Shown: positions 15,330-23,528, counted from the first letter of the stretch. The stretch is 64,000 nt of DNA from Bacteroidaceae bacterium (GCA_017622815.1 JAGAQH010000020.1:1-64000); one strand, 5' to 3'. Numbers and translations: made by a program. The notes: generated from the sequence alone by a model not told the origin.

Positions 15330-17180
15330 ATGAAAAGACTTTCTTTCCTTGCCGGCAGCATATCCTTGCTGATGTGTGCCTGCACACAGATGCCACAGGC
15401 AGTGGACTTCCCGCTGGCCGGGGCGGCAAACACGACGAGCATCGTCATTGAGAGAGTGGAGAGGACAGACTCTGCCACGGTGCTGACGGTACGCGGATTC
15501 AACATGCCGGGAAACTGGATAAACGTGAAAGAGACAACGAAACTGGTGGCCGACGGCGTAGAGTACAAACTGAGGGAAGGCAGCAGCATAGAGATAGGCA
15601 AGGCAATGACCTTGCCCGAGGACGGCGACACCTGCTTCACCCTATGCTTCGCCCCCCTGGCCAAGGAGTGCAGAGCCTTTGACTACATTGAGGGCGATGA
15701 CGAGGGCGACTGGAGGATATACGACCTGGACCTGACCGGAAAGAGGGACGCCAACGCCCCCGAAGGACTGCCGGAAGAACTGAAAGGCATGCCCAAGACG
15801 GACGTGGAACCACGATATGCCTATGAGTTCGGCGACGTCACCGTGAACGTGCATCTGCTGGGTTACCGCGAAGGTGTGGCAAAGGACATAATCCTGCCCA
15901 TCAACTCCCTGCTGGAAGAGCAGAAGAGCGTGGATGTAAAAATCGACCCCAAGACAGGCAAAGGCACCGCCACCTTCCGCCAGTACGGCACGGGATGTGC
16001 TTTCCCCGTTGTGAACGGGAGGGCGTATGGCAGTTTCTATGTTGCCCCTGGAGACAGCATTGACCTATATGTCAATCTTGGCAACATAAACCTCAATAAC
16101 AGGTTCAATTACTACGGTAGAGTTCCTATGGAAATGCCAACGATAAAACAGTGTTGGACAAAGGGCGGCAGATATGATGCCATGAACAACCTGCCTGCCA
16201 TGACATGGGACAGCCCCGACTCTACCGATATATCACACGGCTTGCGCTACAACATCACAGCCGAGCAATACACCAACCACGTGATAAACAACTATAAGGT
16301 TTCGTGCAACCACATGGACAGGCAGCCCTGGCACACATGGCAGAAGGAAATGGAAAAAGCCAATCACCAACATGGCCTTATCATGTACATGAAGCAGGAC
16401 ATACGCCAGTGGATGGAGAGAGAACCGGAGGATACCTTCAATCTAGACTTGCACCCTATCCTGCCCCAGCACTACGAAAAGGTGATGACTCATGTGGATA
16501 CCGACAATCCATGGCTGCTACTCTCCGAGTATAGTAACGAACTAATCAAGAGTGTGCCACGGGAACTGAAAAGCGTACAGGACAACAGGATGCTGCAAGA
16601 CATGATTCTTGCATACGATGCTGTGAAGGAGGCATACAAGGGCCAACTTGCCGACAGCACGTTGCAACGCCTGCGCAAGATGGACAACCCGTTCTATGCC
16701 GACATGTGCGAGGACATAATGACAAGAACCCTGAAGGCGATAGCACAGAGCAGCAAGAATCTGCAAAACGTGGAGGAGATTGCTCCCGAAGCACTCTTCC
16801 AGGCCATCATAGAACCACACAAGGGCAAGGTGGTGGTGGTGGACTTCTGGAACACATGGTGCGGCCCGTGCCGCCATGCCCTGAAGCAGGTAAAGCCTCT
16901 GAAGGAATCTGGTCCGCTCGCCACGGACGACATCGTGTGGGTGTACATTGCCAACGAGACATCTCCCATAGCACAATACAACGAAATGATCTCGGACATA
17001 AAAGGTCTGCACTATCGTCTGAACAATGCACAATGGCGCTACCTCACCGACAAGTTGTTCAACATAGACGGCATCCCCTCCTACGTGCTGGTGCAGAAAG
17101 ACGGCACATACGCCCTACGCAACGACCTTCGCGACCATGCCCTGTTGCTCCCCACCCTGAAGGATGCACTGGCCAGATAA
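15330..17180 (+). CDS. TlpA-like thioredoxin-fold lipoprotein
   Basis: A secreted protein of 616 residues (619 if the ATG at 15321 is used). The N-terminus MKRLSFLAGSISLLMCACTQ is a lipoprotein signal with the likely lipidated Cys18. A long all-Bacteroidetes type region fills the middle. The C-terminal ~150 residues form a TlpA/ResA-like thioredoxin domain with the active site W-C-G-P-C (encoded at 16857-16871) inside VVVDFWNTWCGPC and a conserved cis-proline segment GIPSYVLV. It should act as a periplasmic or surface disulfide reductase. I prefer the second ATG because it gives a clean signal peptide. Just after the stop lies a fragment of the hsp20 tail (see 17184-17267). Confidence 0.85.
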   Translation: MKRLSFLAGSISLLMCACTQMPQAVDFPLAGAANTTSIVIERVERTDSATVLTVRGFNMPGNWINVKETTKLVADGVEYKLREGSSIEIGKAMTLPEDGDTCFTLCFAPLAKECRAFDYIEGDDEGDWRIYDLDLTGKRDANAPEGLPEELKGMPKTDVEPRYAYEFGDVTVNVHLLGYREGVAKDIILPINSLLEEQKSVDVKIDPKTGKGTATFRQYGTGCAFPVVNGRAYGSFYVAPGDSIDLYVNLGNINLNNRFNYYGRVPMEMPTIKQCWTKGGRYDAMNNLPAMTWDSPDSTDISHGLRYNITAEQYTNHVINNYKVSCNHMDRQPWHTWQKEMEKANHQHGLIMYMKQDIRQWMEREPEDTFNLDLHPILPQHYEKVMTHVDTDNPWLLLSEYSNELIKSVPRELKSVQDNRMLQDMILAYDAVKEAYKGQLADSTLQRLRKMDNPFYADMCEDIMTRTLKAIAQSSKNLQNVEEIAPEALFQAIIEPHKGKVVVVDFWNTWCGPCRHALKQVKPLKESGPLATDDIVWVYIANETSPIAQYNEMISDIKGLHYRLNNAQWRYLTDKLFNIDGIPSYVLVQKDGTYALRNDLRDHALLLPTLKDALAR

Positions 17181-17183
17181 ACC

Positions 17184-17267
17184 GAGAACAAGGTGCACCG
17201 CGCCATCGAGGTCAAGTGACCTGAAACACATAGCAAATAACAAGATGAAGAATCCCACGCGGTGCAA
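17184..17267 (+). repeat. Duplicated tail of the hsp20 gene and half of its terminator
   Basis: These 84 bp match 17898-17981 with two mismatches by eye. The original covers the last 12 codons of hsp20, its stop, and downstream DNA into the left arm of the hsp20 terminator. In this copy the right arm of that terminator (CGTGGGATTC) is missing and unrelated sequence follows. It is not translated as part of the thioredoxin gene, whose stop is four bases upstream. Confidence 0.9.
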
Positions 17268-17289
17268 TATACAGCCACTTTGACAAGGA

Positions 17290-17355
17290 AACGGACAGCA
17301 CGTCAGTGCCTGTGTTAAACATGTTAACACAACTGACAGAATGTTGTCCGTTTTT
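17290..17355 (+). terminator. Long three-segment hairpin with U-run, probable terminator
   Basis: Nested arms: AACGGACA (17290) with TGTCCGTT (17345), GTCAGT (17302) with ACTGAC (17332), and GTGTTAA with TTAACAC around 17312-17330, followed by TTTTT. It probably terminates the thioredoxin gene. The length and the nested symmetric arms are more than a terminator needs, so an operator or regulatory RNA role is possible. Confidence 0.6.
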
Positions 17356-17489
17356 CAAACTCCTTAACACTCAGTGCCTTGGCACGGGAATTGCGGATAT
17401 AATGGTGCAGGCCTACAGCGCATGGCGACGGACCTGCAAGAGAAAAACACACATTATATAATTAATTAAAGGTAAAAGGAGATTAAGTT

Positions 17490-17933
17490 ATGTTACCAAT
17501 GATGATTAACAACCGCAATTGGATGCCCACTATGTTTGACGAGTTCTTCGGAAAGAACTGGATGCACAGAGTTAACGACACCACACCAGCCATCAACGTG
17601 AAGGAGGATGCAAAAGGCTACACCATGGAACTGGCCGCACCTGGCATAAGAAAGGAGTTCTGCCGAGTGCACGTCACCAACGACGGCAACCTGCAGATAG
17701 CCATCGAAAACAAGATGGAACACAAGCAGGATGAAAGGGAGGAAGGACACAAGGAGCGTTATCTGCGCCGCGAGTTCTACTACAGCAACTACCAGCAGAT
17801 CTACCGTCTGCCCGAGGACGTGGATGCCGACAACATTTCTGCACAGGTGGCCGACGGCATACTGAGCATCGCACTGCCCAAGCGCGACAAGGAAGCAGAG
17901 AACAAGGCGCACCGCGCCATCGAGGTCAAGTGA
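17490..17933 (+). CDS. Hsp20/alpha-crystallin family small heat shock protein
   Basis: A 147-residue chaperone that binds unfolding proteins and holds them for refolding. The N-terminal arm MLPMMINNRNWMPTMFDEFF is followed by an alpha-crystallin domain from about 32 to 140. Its features are PAINVKEDAKGYTMELAAPG, the strand-forming RREFYYSNYQQIYRLPEDVD, and the conserved end VADGILSIALPKRD. There is no IXI tail beyond IEVK. AAAGGAGATTAAGTT before the ATG gives an unusually good ribosome-binding site for this phylum. The gene is single and ends at a strong terminator. A second copy of its 3' end sits 710 bp upstream. Confidence 0.95.
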   Translation: MLPMMINNRNWMPTMFDEFFGKNWMHRVNDTTPAINVKEDAKGYTMELAAPGIRKEFCRVHVTNDGNLQIAIENKMEHKQDEREEGHKERYLRREFYYSNYQQIYRLPEDVDADNISAQVADGILSIALPKRDKEAENKAHRAIEVK

Positions 17934-17963
17934 CCTGAAACACATAGCAAATGACAAGATGAA

Positions 17964-17998
17964 GAATCCCACGCGGTGCAAGCCTCGTGGGATTCTCT
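17964..17998. terminator. Intrinsic terminator between hsp20 and DUF456 genes
   Basis: GAATCCCACG (17964-17973) pairs with CGTGGGATTC (17986-17995), with a 12-base loop. It lies between convergent genes and can serve both. Confidence 0.8.
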
Positions 17999-18018
17999 AT
18001 ATTGCAGACAGCAGTGCC

Positions 18019-18495
18019 CTACCACCACATCGCTATTGCTACCATGCATACCACGGCAATGCAATAGAAGAACTTCAGGCCTGTGGTGAGGATGAAGGCA
18101 AGGAATGAGTATAAGGCAACCTTAAAAGCCTGGTGAGGGGGTGTCTTGACAAGCAGTTCGCCAAGCAATGCACCAACGAAGGGGCCGACTATCATTCCCA
18201 CCGGCCCACAGAACAATCCCACCAGCAGACCTGCCGTGGCACCGCGCATGGCCTGCTTGGAACCACCGCCTATCCTGGTGAGCCATACCGGGGCAACATA
18301 GTCTATGATGGTAAGCACCAGCATCAATCCCCCCATTACCCACAGACTTGTGGACGAAACACTGTCCTTATCATACAAATACAGCATCCACAACGCAACA
18401 TAACTGACCGGAGGACCGGGCAGCATGGGCAGGATGGCTCCTGCCACTCCAACCAAGGCACTGATGATTGCCAATGCCAACCATACATATTCCAT
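18019..18495 (-). CDS. DUF456 membrane protein
   Basis: A 158-residue inner-membrane protein made almost entirely of hydrophobic helices. It has the family's glycine-rich signatures GAILPMLPGPPVSYVALW near the N-terminus and GGGSKQAMRGATAGLLVGLFCGPVG in the middle. DUF456 proteins are small glycine-zipper-rich membrane proteins of unknown function. It is divergent from the PadR-PspC unit, and its promoter region appears to share an operator with it (18550-18652). Confidence 0.85.
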   Translation of the reverse strand: MEYVWLALAIISALVGVAGAILPMLPGPPVSYVALWMLYLYDKDSVSSTSLWVMGGLMLVLTIIDYVAPVWLTRIGGGSKQAMRGATAGLLVGLFCGPVGMIVGPFVGALLGELLVKTPPHQAFKVALYSFLAFILTTGLKFFYCIAVVCMVAIAMWW

Positions 18496-18549
18496 AACGT
18501 GTATATTTGAATAATATCAAGTATCAGTATATCTTCTGCAACGACGAGG

Positions 18550-18652
18550 CAAAGGTACGGAAATTAGTACTCAGAGGCAAGAGGCCAAGTGTTAAATATA
18601 TGTTAATTACAGTACCTTGTATTGCATAGTACTAATATTATGCATACCTTTG
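18550..18652. promoter_or_regulatory. Divergent promoters with a shared AGTACTAAT operator candidate
   Basis: Plus promoter: ATTG (18621-18624), 20 bp, TACCTTTG (18645-18652), serving padR. Minus promoter: CTTG (18581-18578), 20 bp, TACCTTTG (18557-18550), serving DUF456. Each spacer holds AGTACTAAT read in the direction of its own promoter (18628-18636 on +, 18571-18563 on -). This is a plausible pair of binding sites for the PadR regulator encoded next to it. Confidence 0.6.
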
Positions 18653-18700
18653 CAACGAGAACATAAAAAAAGAGTCGTGTAATACTAAAACACCTATCGT

Positions 18701-19030
18701 ATGAACGTAGAGAACACAAAGGCACAAATGCGCAAGGGCATGCTGGAATATTGCATCATGCTACTGCTTAGGCACAGGCCGTGCTATGCCAACGACATCA
18801 TCTCGCAACTGAAGGAGGCGGACATGATAGTGGTTGAAGGCACGTTGTACCCCTTGCTGAACCGCCTGCTGAAGGACAAGATCCTGAAGTACGAGTGGCA
18901 GGAGAGCACACAGGGACCGCCCAGGAAGTACTATTCCCTGACGATGGACGGGGAGGAGGCTCTGACGCAACTGAACCAGAGTTGGAACGAACTGGCCGGC
19001 ACCGTAAATAAACTGAAAACGGAAATCTGA
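18701..19030 (+). CDS. PadR-family transcriptional regulator
   Basis: A 109-residue winged-helix repressor type protein. The PadR pattern is clear: MRKGMLEYCIMLLLRHRPCY at the start, then YANDIISQLKEADMIVVEGTLYPLLNRL as the recognition helix and turn, and the wing with GPPRKYYSLTMDGEEAL (about 69-87). PadR proteins of this short kind usually repress a neighbouring membrane or export operon. Here the next gene encodes a PspC-domain membrane protein, a standard pairing in Bacteroidetes. It probably autoregulates through sites at 18563 and 18628. Confidence 0.93.
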   Translation: MNVENTKAQMRKGMLEYCIMLLLRHRPCYANDIISQLKEADMIVVEGTLYPLLNRLLKDKILKYEWQESTQGPPRKYYSLTMDGEEALTQLNQSWNELAGTVNKLKTEI

Positions 19031-19040
19031 AAACGGAAAA

Positions 19041-19122
19041 CTGCGAGTAAGCGAGAGCAGAGAAAATTTATTTGCTCTGCCGAGCGGAAGCAGATTCAAA
19101 GTTGAGAGTAAGCGAGAACATG
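19041..19122. repeat. TAAGCGAG hairpin repeat, copy B
   Basis: GAGTAAGCGAGAGCAGAG, AT-rich middle, TTTGCTCTGCCGAGCGGAAG, then CAGATTC and another GAGTAAGCGAGA. The stem bases differ from copy A but are again self-complementary. It lies between the PadR and PspC genes. Confidence 0.7.
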
Positions 19123-19126
19123 GTAG

Positions 19127-19146
19127 GGACACGGCATGCCGTGTCC
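19127..19146. repeat. Single REP-like palindrome
   Basis: GGACACGGCATGCCGTGTCC preceded by GTAG and followed by GAAAAC. It lies in the padR-pspC spacer. Confidence 0.85.
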
Positions 19147-19228
19147 GAAAACAAGAGCAAATCTGAAAACGGAACCAAAGGTCGACGTTAAGTCAATACT
19201 GCAAAGAAAAACTATAAAACTTACTACA

Positions 19229-20944
19229 ATGAAAAAGAACATTACCATAAACCTGTTCGGCACCTTATATAATATAGACGAGGATGCATACCAGTTGCTG
19301 GACAACTATCTGCAGAGCATGAAGCGCTACTTCGGCACCAAGGACGGTGGCGAAGAGATTGCCGACGACATAGAACACCGCGTGGCAGAACTCCTGTGGG
19401 AGAAGAAGGAACAGGGTACAGATGCCATCAGCATAGAGATAATAAAGGAGATTATTGGCAAGATAGGCAACGCCGAGGAGATTGCCGGAGAGCAGCAAAC
19501 GGAAAACGAAGAACGGAAAACGGAAAACGGTGGGCAGAGCGTAGAAAGCGGTAACACATACACCGAAGAGGACAACTTCGACCCCAGCACTGCATCCCTG
19601 TGGGAGCGCATACGCCATCACTTCAAGAACCGTCGGCTCTTCCGCGACCCCGACAACATGCTGCTGGGCGGTGTGTGCTCGGGCATGGCCAACTACATAG
19701 GTTTCGGCGACCCCATCCTGTGGCGCCTGCTCCTGCTGGCACTCTTCTTTGTGGAGGGAGTGGGACTGCTCACCTACCTGATTCTGTGGCTCATCATACC
19801 CCTGGCACGCACTCCGGAGGACAAACTGCTGATGAAGGGCAAGAAACTGACTCCTAACAATATTAACGAACAAATCATCCAGGATCATAGCACACAGACG
19901 GATCAGGGGGCATCGTGCAACCGCAACAACGGTTCGGGTTGTTTGAAGGTGCTGTTCGCCCTGCTTATCCTCGGTCCTCTGGGCATATTCATACTGGCAG
20001 TAATTGCACTGATTACCGGATGGTTCGGTATAATCGGAGGTATGGGCAGCATGATCCTGTCACAGACAGAAGCACGTATCATGAGCGCTATTACAGAATC
20101 CACCGGCACCTTGTTCACCTCGGGCGTAGTGTGCATACTTATTATCCTGGCCGTATTGTTCGTCCTGTTGCTGAGGTGGATTTTCGGTTCCGGCAAACCC
20201 ATGGCAGGTTGGCTGAAGACAGTCATTGCCCTGCTGATACTGGGCTGTCTGATTTGGGGTGTGTTCTCCATCTCGCGTTCGATAACCAAATGCTTTGAGG
20301 TGGCCAAACAGATTAACAATGACGAGTGGAGAAACAGAAGGATGCGCAACCCCATTCCCACCTTCAAGCCCCAGCCGCATCTGGACATACCGTATCTGGA
20401 CGAAACTGGTTTCACCATCATCACCAACACATGCAACCGTTGCACATGGACAGGCGACTACCCCACCGGCGATGCGGAAAAGCGATATCTGGATGCATGC
20501 GACTATGACGAACTGATATTCACCGCCGAGAAGACGGACACCGTTGCCCCAGGCACATACACCTTGTCGGCACTGGTAAGGGCAGAGGACAACGGTGCAT
20601 ACCTCTTTGCCAACGTGGGAGACACGGAAAACAGACAGTACATCCCTGCATTCGGCAACAAGGGAGGCAACCTGTGGAAATGGGCATGCGGCAACGGAAC
20701 CCTGCCCGAAGTGAAGAACATCTATCCGCACTTTGCCAACGACAGCATACGCAATCTCCTGGCCATGGCCAACGATGGAGAAGGTTTCGGATGGGCAGTA
20801 CTGAGCATAGAGGGCATAAAGGTGAAAAAGGGGGAAACCATCACCTACGGCATAACCACCGACCCTGCCACTACGAATGACACCCCCGAATGCGACTGGG
20901 TTTCCGCCACCGACTTCGTGCTGACCAGAACGGACAAGAAATAA
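19229..20944 (+). CDS. PspC-domain membrane protein
   Basis: 571 residues. The N-terminal ~90 residues form a small acidic domain (MKKNITINLFGTLYNIDEDA...). The PspC domain begins near 145 with RRLFRDPDNMLLGGVCSGMA and one or two TM helices. Two or more TM helices follow at about 230-260 and 280-340, and then a periplasmic C-terminal domain ends at Lys571. The frame is open from 19136, but that extra part covers the palindrome and repeat DNA, so I start at 19229 where homologous proteins begin. A linker (about 90-110) is encoded by GGAAAAC-type repeats. Its role is probably in envelope stress control with PadR. Confidence 0.88.
   Translation: MKKNITINLFGTLYNIDEDAYQLLDNYLQSMKRYFGTKDGGEEIADDIEHRVAELLWEKKEQGTDAISIEIIKEIIGKIGNAEEIAGEQQTENEERKTENGGQSVESGNTYTEEDNFDPSTASLWERIRHHFKNRRLFRDPDNMLLGGVCSGMANYIGFGDPILWRLLLLALFFVEGVGLLTYLILWLIIPLARTPEDKLLMKGKKLTPNNINEQIIQDHSTQTDQGASCNRNNGSGCLKVLFALLILGPLGIFILAVIALITGWFGIIGGMGSMILSQTEARIMSAITESTGTLFTSGVVCILIILAVLFVLLLRWIFGSGKPMAGWLKTVIALLILGCLIWGVFSISRSITKCFEVAKQINNDEWRNRRMRNPIPTFKPQPHLDIPYLDETGFTIITNTCNRCTWTGDYPTGDAEKRYLDACDYDELIFTAEKTDTVAPGTYTLSALVRAEDNGAYLFANVGDTENRQYIPAFGNKGGNLWKWACGNGTLPEVKNIYPHFANDSIRNLLAMANDGEGFGWAVLSIEGIKVKKGETITYGITTDPATTNDTPECDWVSATDFVLTRTDKK
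19497..19533 (+). repeat. In-frame GGAAAAC-type repeat within the PspC gene
   Basis: ACGGAAAACGAAGAACGGAA and continuing copies encode TENEERKTENG in the linker before the PspC domain. The same heptamer-like repeat is frequent in spacers here (10141-10170, 19015-19035, 35668-35690), so a normally intergenic repeat has been taken into a coding linker. Confidence 0.6.
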
Positions 20945-20975
20945 TTAGGTTTCAACATACGCGCAAGCAAAAAGC

Positions 20976-21022
20976 GTCAGGCACCTGCCCCCACTTCCGG
21001 GGATGCAGGTGCCTGATGTTTT
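20976..21022 (+). terminator. Intrinsic terminator of the PspC unit
   Basis: CAGGCACCTGC (20978-20988) pairs with GCAGGTGCCTG (21005-21015), followed by ATGTTTT. Confidence 0.8.
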
Positions 21023-21044
21023 ATGGCCTTGAATTTGTCGTCCC

Positions 21045-21165
21045 GAGGACACGCCCTTGTCACCCGGGACGACAAGGGCGAGTCACCGAGGGTGACAAGG
21101 ACGAGTCACCGAGGGTGACAAAGACGAGTCACCGAGGGTGACAAGGGCGAGTCACCCGGGACAAC
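21045..21165. repeat. 23-bp tandem array with internal inverted repeat
   Basis: Units CGAGTCACCGAGGGTGACAA start at 21079, 21102, 21125 and 21148, a 23-bp period. Each contains GTCACC-GAG-GGTGAC. A related prefix GACACGCCCTTGTCACCCGG precedes them and resembles the repeat at 40086. Confidence 0.85.
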
Positions 21166-21223
21166 AAAAACGGTTCCCGGAAAGACAGGAAACAGCATTC
21201 AAGCATACCTACGGGTATTCCGG

Positions 21224-21601
21224 TCAGGATACTGATGCCATTACCTCAAAATGTGCCAATGCCTCCTGACATTCTTGTAGCGAGAGTGATGTCACTTCTT
21301 CAAGGGAAAGTGCAAGCACATAGGCAGCCGTATCAGGGCACAAGGCGTAATCGCAACATATCTTCTGCCTTGCCTCCTCTTCACTGGCAGAGGTCCTTAT
21401 GACTGTTATCAGTCTGGCTATGAACATGCCTTCCGAGTCTGATTTGAGAACACGTACAAGTTCTCCGAAGACAAGCCTGCCACGTACATATTCCTGAGCC
21501 AGGAAATCTCGGTTCTTATAGAGATGGGCAAAGTCTGCCTTTTCAAAAGACATGCCGCTGGCATGCGCTGTCATCACCATCAATTCCTCTGTCTGTTTCA
21601 T
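21224..21601 (-). CDS. Hypothetical protein, third gene of an unknown operon
   Basis: 125 residues, mostly helical and acidic, with no signal peptide or TM helix. It includes AHLYKNRDFLAQEYVRGRLV in the first half and a Cys pair (KICCDYALCPD) near 81-91. I do not recognise the family. Its ATG overlaps the stop of the preceding gene in an ATGA arrangement (21598-21601), which indicates translational coupling and a shared function with the two upstream genes. Confidence 0.75.
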   Translation of the reverse strand: MKQTEELMVMTAHASGMSFEKADFAHLYKNRDFLAQEYVRGRLVFGELVRVLKSDSEGMFIARLITVIRTSASEEEARQKICCDYALCPDTAAYVLALSLEEVTSLSLQECQEALAHFEVMASVS

Positions 21602-22458
21602 ATCTTTATATTATTATCTGCACAAAATTCCCTTATCGTCGATGCGATTGCCTTCATATACTCTTCCGACATACGATTCGCAAAATGGGTGCAACAAACC
21701 AACAGTTTAGGGGAGTCTCCCTGCCTTGTATAGATATCAAGATGCCAGTTTCTGCCACCTTTGCGGGTGGGCACCGACATCACCCTTTTACTGTCTGCCG
21801 GAAATCCGAACAATTCCCCTACAGAAAATACATCCCTGTATCTGTGGACATAGTTCCTGGATGCCACTATCACTATGGGGAAACCCTGAAAGAAATCAGA
21901 AGAGAAAAACCTGTTTGACTTCCCTGCACGTTTGGCTATAGAGGATCTACGTCCCTCCTCGTCAACCTCACTGCTCTTCTTGGAACAACAGGTGTTCAAT
22001 TCAGAAGTGAAGCACCAGTCGTGAAAGTCCAGCAACTCCGCCTTGCTCCTGTTGACTCCGCGCACCAAATCCAACAACTTCTGAAAATTATACCATGTCC
22101 TGCTTGTTCCTGCTACTGAACGGATATGGGTCACTTCATTCTTCTTAACTTCTGACCTGACAGAATATTTCTGTCCCTTGTATGGAAACCTTGGAGAGAA
22201 CTTGGAAATATCATCTATCACGCCATCATGGACAATGATTTCAGACACGCCATTCGTCAACCACTTATGCCACTTCTCGTTGTTTTTTGCCATCTCCCAT
22301 TTGTAACGCTCTTCGTCTGGGGCAATTGCCGGTTCGCTTGCAATTATAAGAATACTCGCATTGGGATTACCACATCCTACATACTCGTTGTTCTCCTGGG
22401 TGGCCTTCAACAACTGAACAAAAGAGACTGGACAACTCGCCTTGTTAATCTTCTCCAT
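21598..22458 (-). CDS. Hypothetical protein, possibly uracil-DNA-glycosylase-like fold
   Basis: 286 residues. The stretch NPNASILIIASEPAIAPDEE (about 32-51) looks like the first beta-strand and active-site loop of the uracil-DNA-glycosylase superfamily. The late segment LLVCCTHFANRMSEEY could be its second motif with a His-containing loop. The match is weak: the canonical GEAPG and HPS sequences are not present, so this is only a suggestion. There is a cluster of cysteines (CFTSELNTCCSKKS, about 148-161). It is the middle gene of a three-gene operon, 39 bp after the first gene and overlapping the third by 4 bp. Confidence 0.75.
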   Translation of the reverse strand: MEKINKASCPVSFVQLLKATQENNEYVGCGNPNASILIIASEPAIAPDEERYKWEMAKNNEKWHKWLTNGVSEIIVHDGVIDDISKFSPRFPYKGQKYSVRSEVKKNEVTHIRSVAGTSRTWYNFQKLLDLVRGVNRSKAELLDFHDWCFTSELNTCCSKKSSEVDEEGRRSSIAKRAGKSNRFFSSDFFQGFPIVIVASRNYVHRYRDVFSVGELFGFPADSKRVMSVPTRKGGRNWHLDIYTRQGDSPKLLVCCTHFANRMSEEYMKAIASTIREFCADNNIKI

Positions 22459-22497
22459 AAATCAACACGTATTTATGATTATGATTTGATTATGGCG

Positions 22498-23436
22498 TCA
22501 ATTCACCAACTCCAGCGATAGTGATTCTATCAAATCATCTATTGAAGAATTATTTTTGCGCATGCGCTTTAGAACGTCCATCCTGTAGGCATCTGTCACC
22601 TGTGGCTCCGTGTTCTTGTACAACTCTGTCGTCTTGTATTTGCTATCCAGTTCCTGATAGAGGTAGTATCTGCCGATAGACCTGAGTCTGTACAAGTAGT
22701 CATCATAGGACAGAGGCTCTGACCTTACTTCCTTGTATTCGGGAGATTCCAGAATCTTCGCCACCACCCTATCATTCCAGTGCTCGAACTCGTCTACGAC
22801 ATCTGTATGTTCAGCCTTCCTGAGGTAATAGAGAGCCTTTGAAACCTGCGGAATATGCATGGCATGGAATACGTCAGCATTATCCTTCAGTTTCCAATAA
22901 CTTGCGTGTAAAAAGTCAGTATTGCACTCTTCGTTTACCAGCGTATAAAGCATGTCCAATGCAGAAGAACCAGAAAAAGAACGCCCGGCATGAACCAACA
23001 CCGCCAGGTGGTCTACCGGAGACAAACGCTCCCTATCTATACAGAAATCACTCCTGTGGGCCAGTCTTCTGCACACAAAATAATAGTCTCTGTCGTTGGA
23101 GAAGCTGTCAAGTTGCGATATGATATAGTCTTCCGGCAGATGGCGGATAACAACCCAAGCACACCTCTCCTCGTGGTGCTGTTCCCACAGTTCTGCAATC
23201 CTTGGTGCGAAACAGTCGTCCCACAAATCCAGAAGTCTGACGTACATCCATTCTCTGTCGGACCGGCATGAATCAAGAAAAGCAGATACAATCCTCTTTT
23301 GGTCTTTCCAGTCCAAATGCTCAAAACGTCTCTTTATTTCCACCTTGCTTTCAGAAACCCTTCCGCTCTCCTTATTGGTGTAGTCCCGTATCAACCTGCT
23401 TATCGGGGTATTCCTTTTATGTAATTCACGCTTCAT
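22498..23436 (-). CDS. Hypothetical protein, first gene of an unknown operon
   Basis: 312 residues, highly charged, rich in Trp, Tyr and Arg. A helical-repeat character is evident from segments such as REWMYVRLLDLWDDCFAPRIAEL and RDYYFVCRRLAHRSDF, spaced like HEAT-type repeats. I cannot name a family. The frame opens earlier (23469), but AAGGAGG six bases before the ATG at 23436 marks the likely start. No signal or TM segment is present, so it is probably cytoplasmic. A short perfect palindrome, GGACACGTGTCC, lies about 80 bp upstream (23517-23528) and may be an operator. Confidence 0.75.
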   Translation of the reverse strand: MKRELHKRNTPISRLIRDYTNKESGRVSESKVEIKRRFEHLDWKDQKRIVSAFLDSCRSDREWMYVRLLDLWDDCFAPRIAELWEQHHEERCAWVVIRHLPEDYIISQLDSFSNDRDYYFVCRRLAHRSDFCIDRERLSPVDHLAVLVHAGRSFSGSSALDMLYTLVNEECNTDFLHASYWKLKDNADVFHAMHIPQVSKALYYLRKAEHTDVVDEFEHWNDRVVAKILESPEYKEVRSEPLSYDDYLYRLRSIGRYYLYQELDSKYKTTELYKNTEPQVTDAYRMDVLKRMRKNNSSIDDLIESLSLELVN

Positions 23437-23516
23437 ATCCATCCTCCTTATATTGCCGGTATCCATCACGGCAACAACATCATTATATCAATATTATACT
23501 ACTATTCCTGTGCAGA

Positions 23517-23528
23517 GGACACGTGTCC
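23517..23528. promoter_or_regulatory. Short palindrome upstream of the unknown operon
   Basis: GGACACGTGTCC, flanked as AGGACACGTGTCCT, 81 bp before the start of the gene at 23436. It is either an operator or a shortened relative of the 20-bp palindrome. Confidence 0.35.

Noticed and set aside
21045..21165. Possible CRISPR array
   Set aside because: A 23-bp period without spacers, and units are identical apart from single bases.
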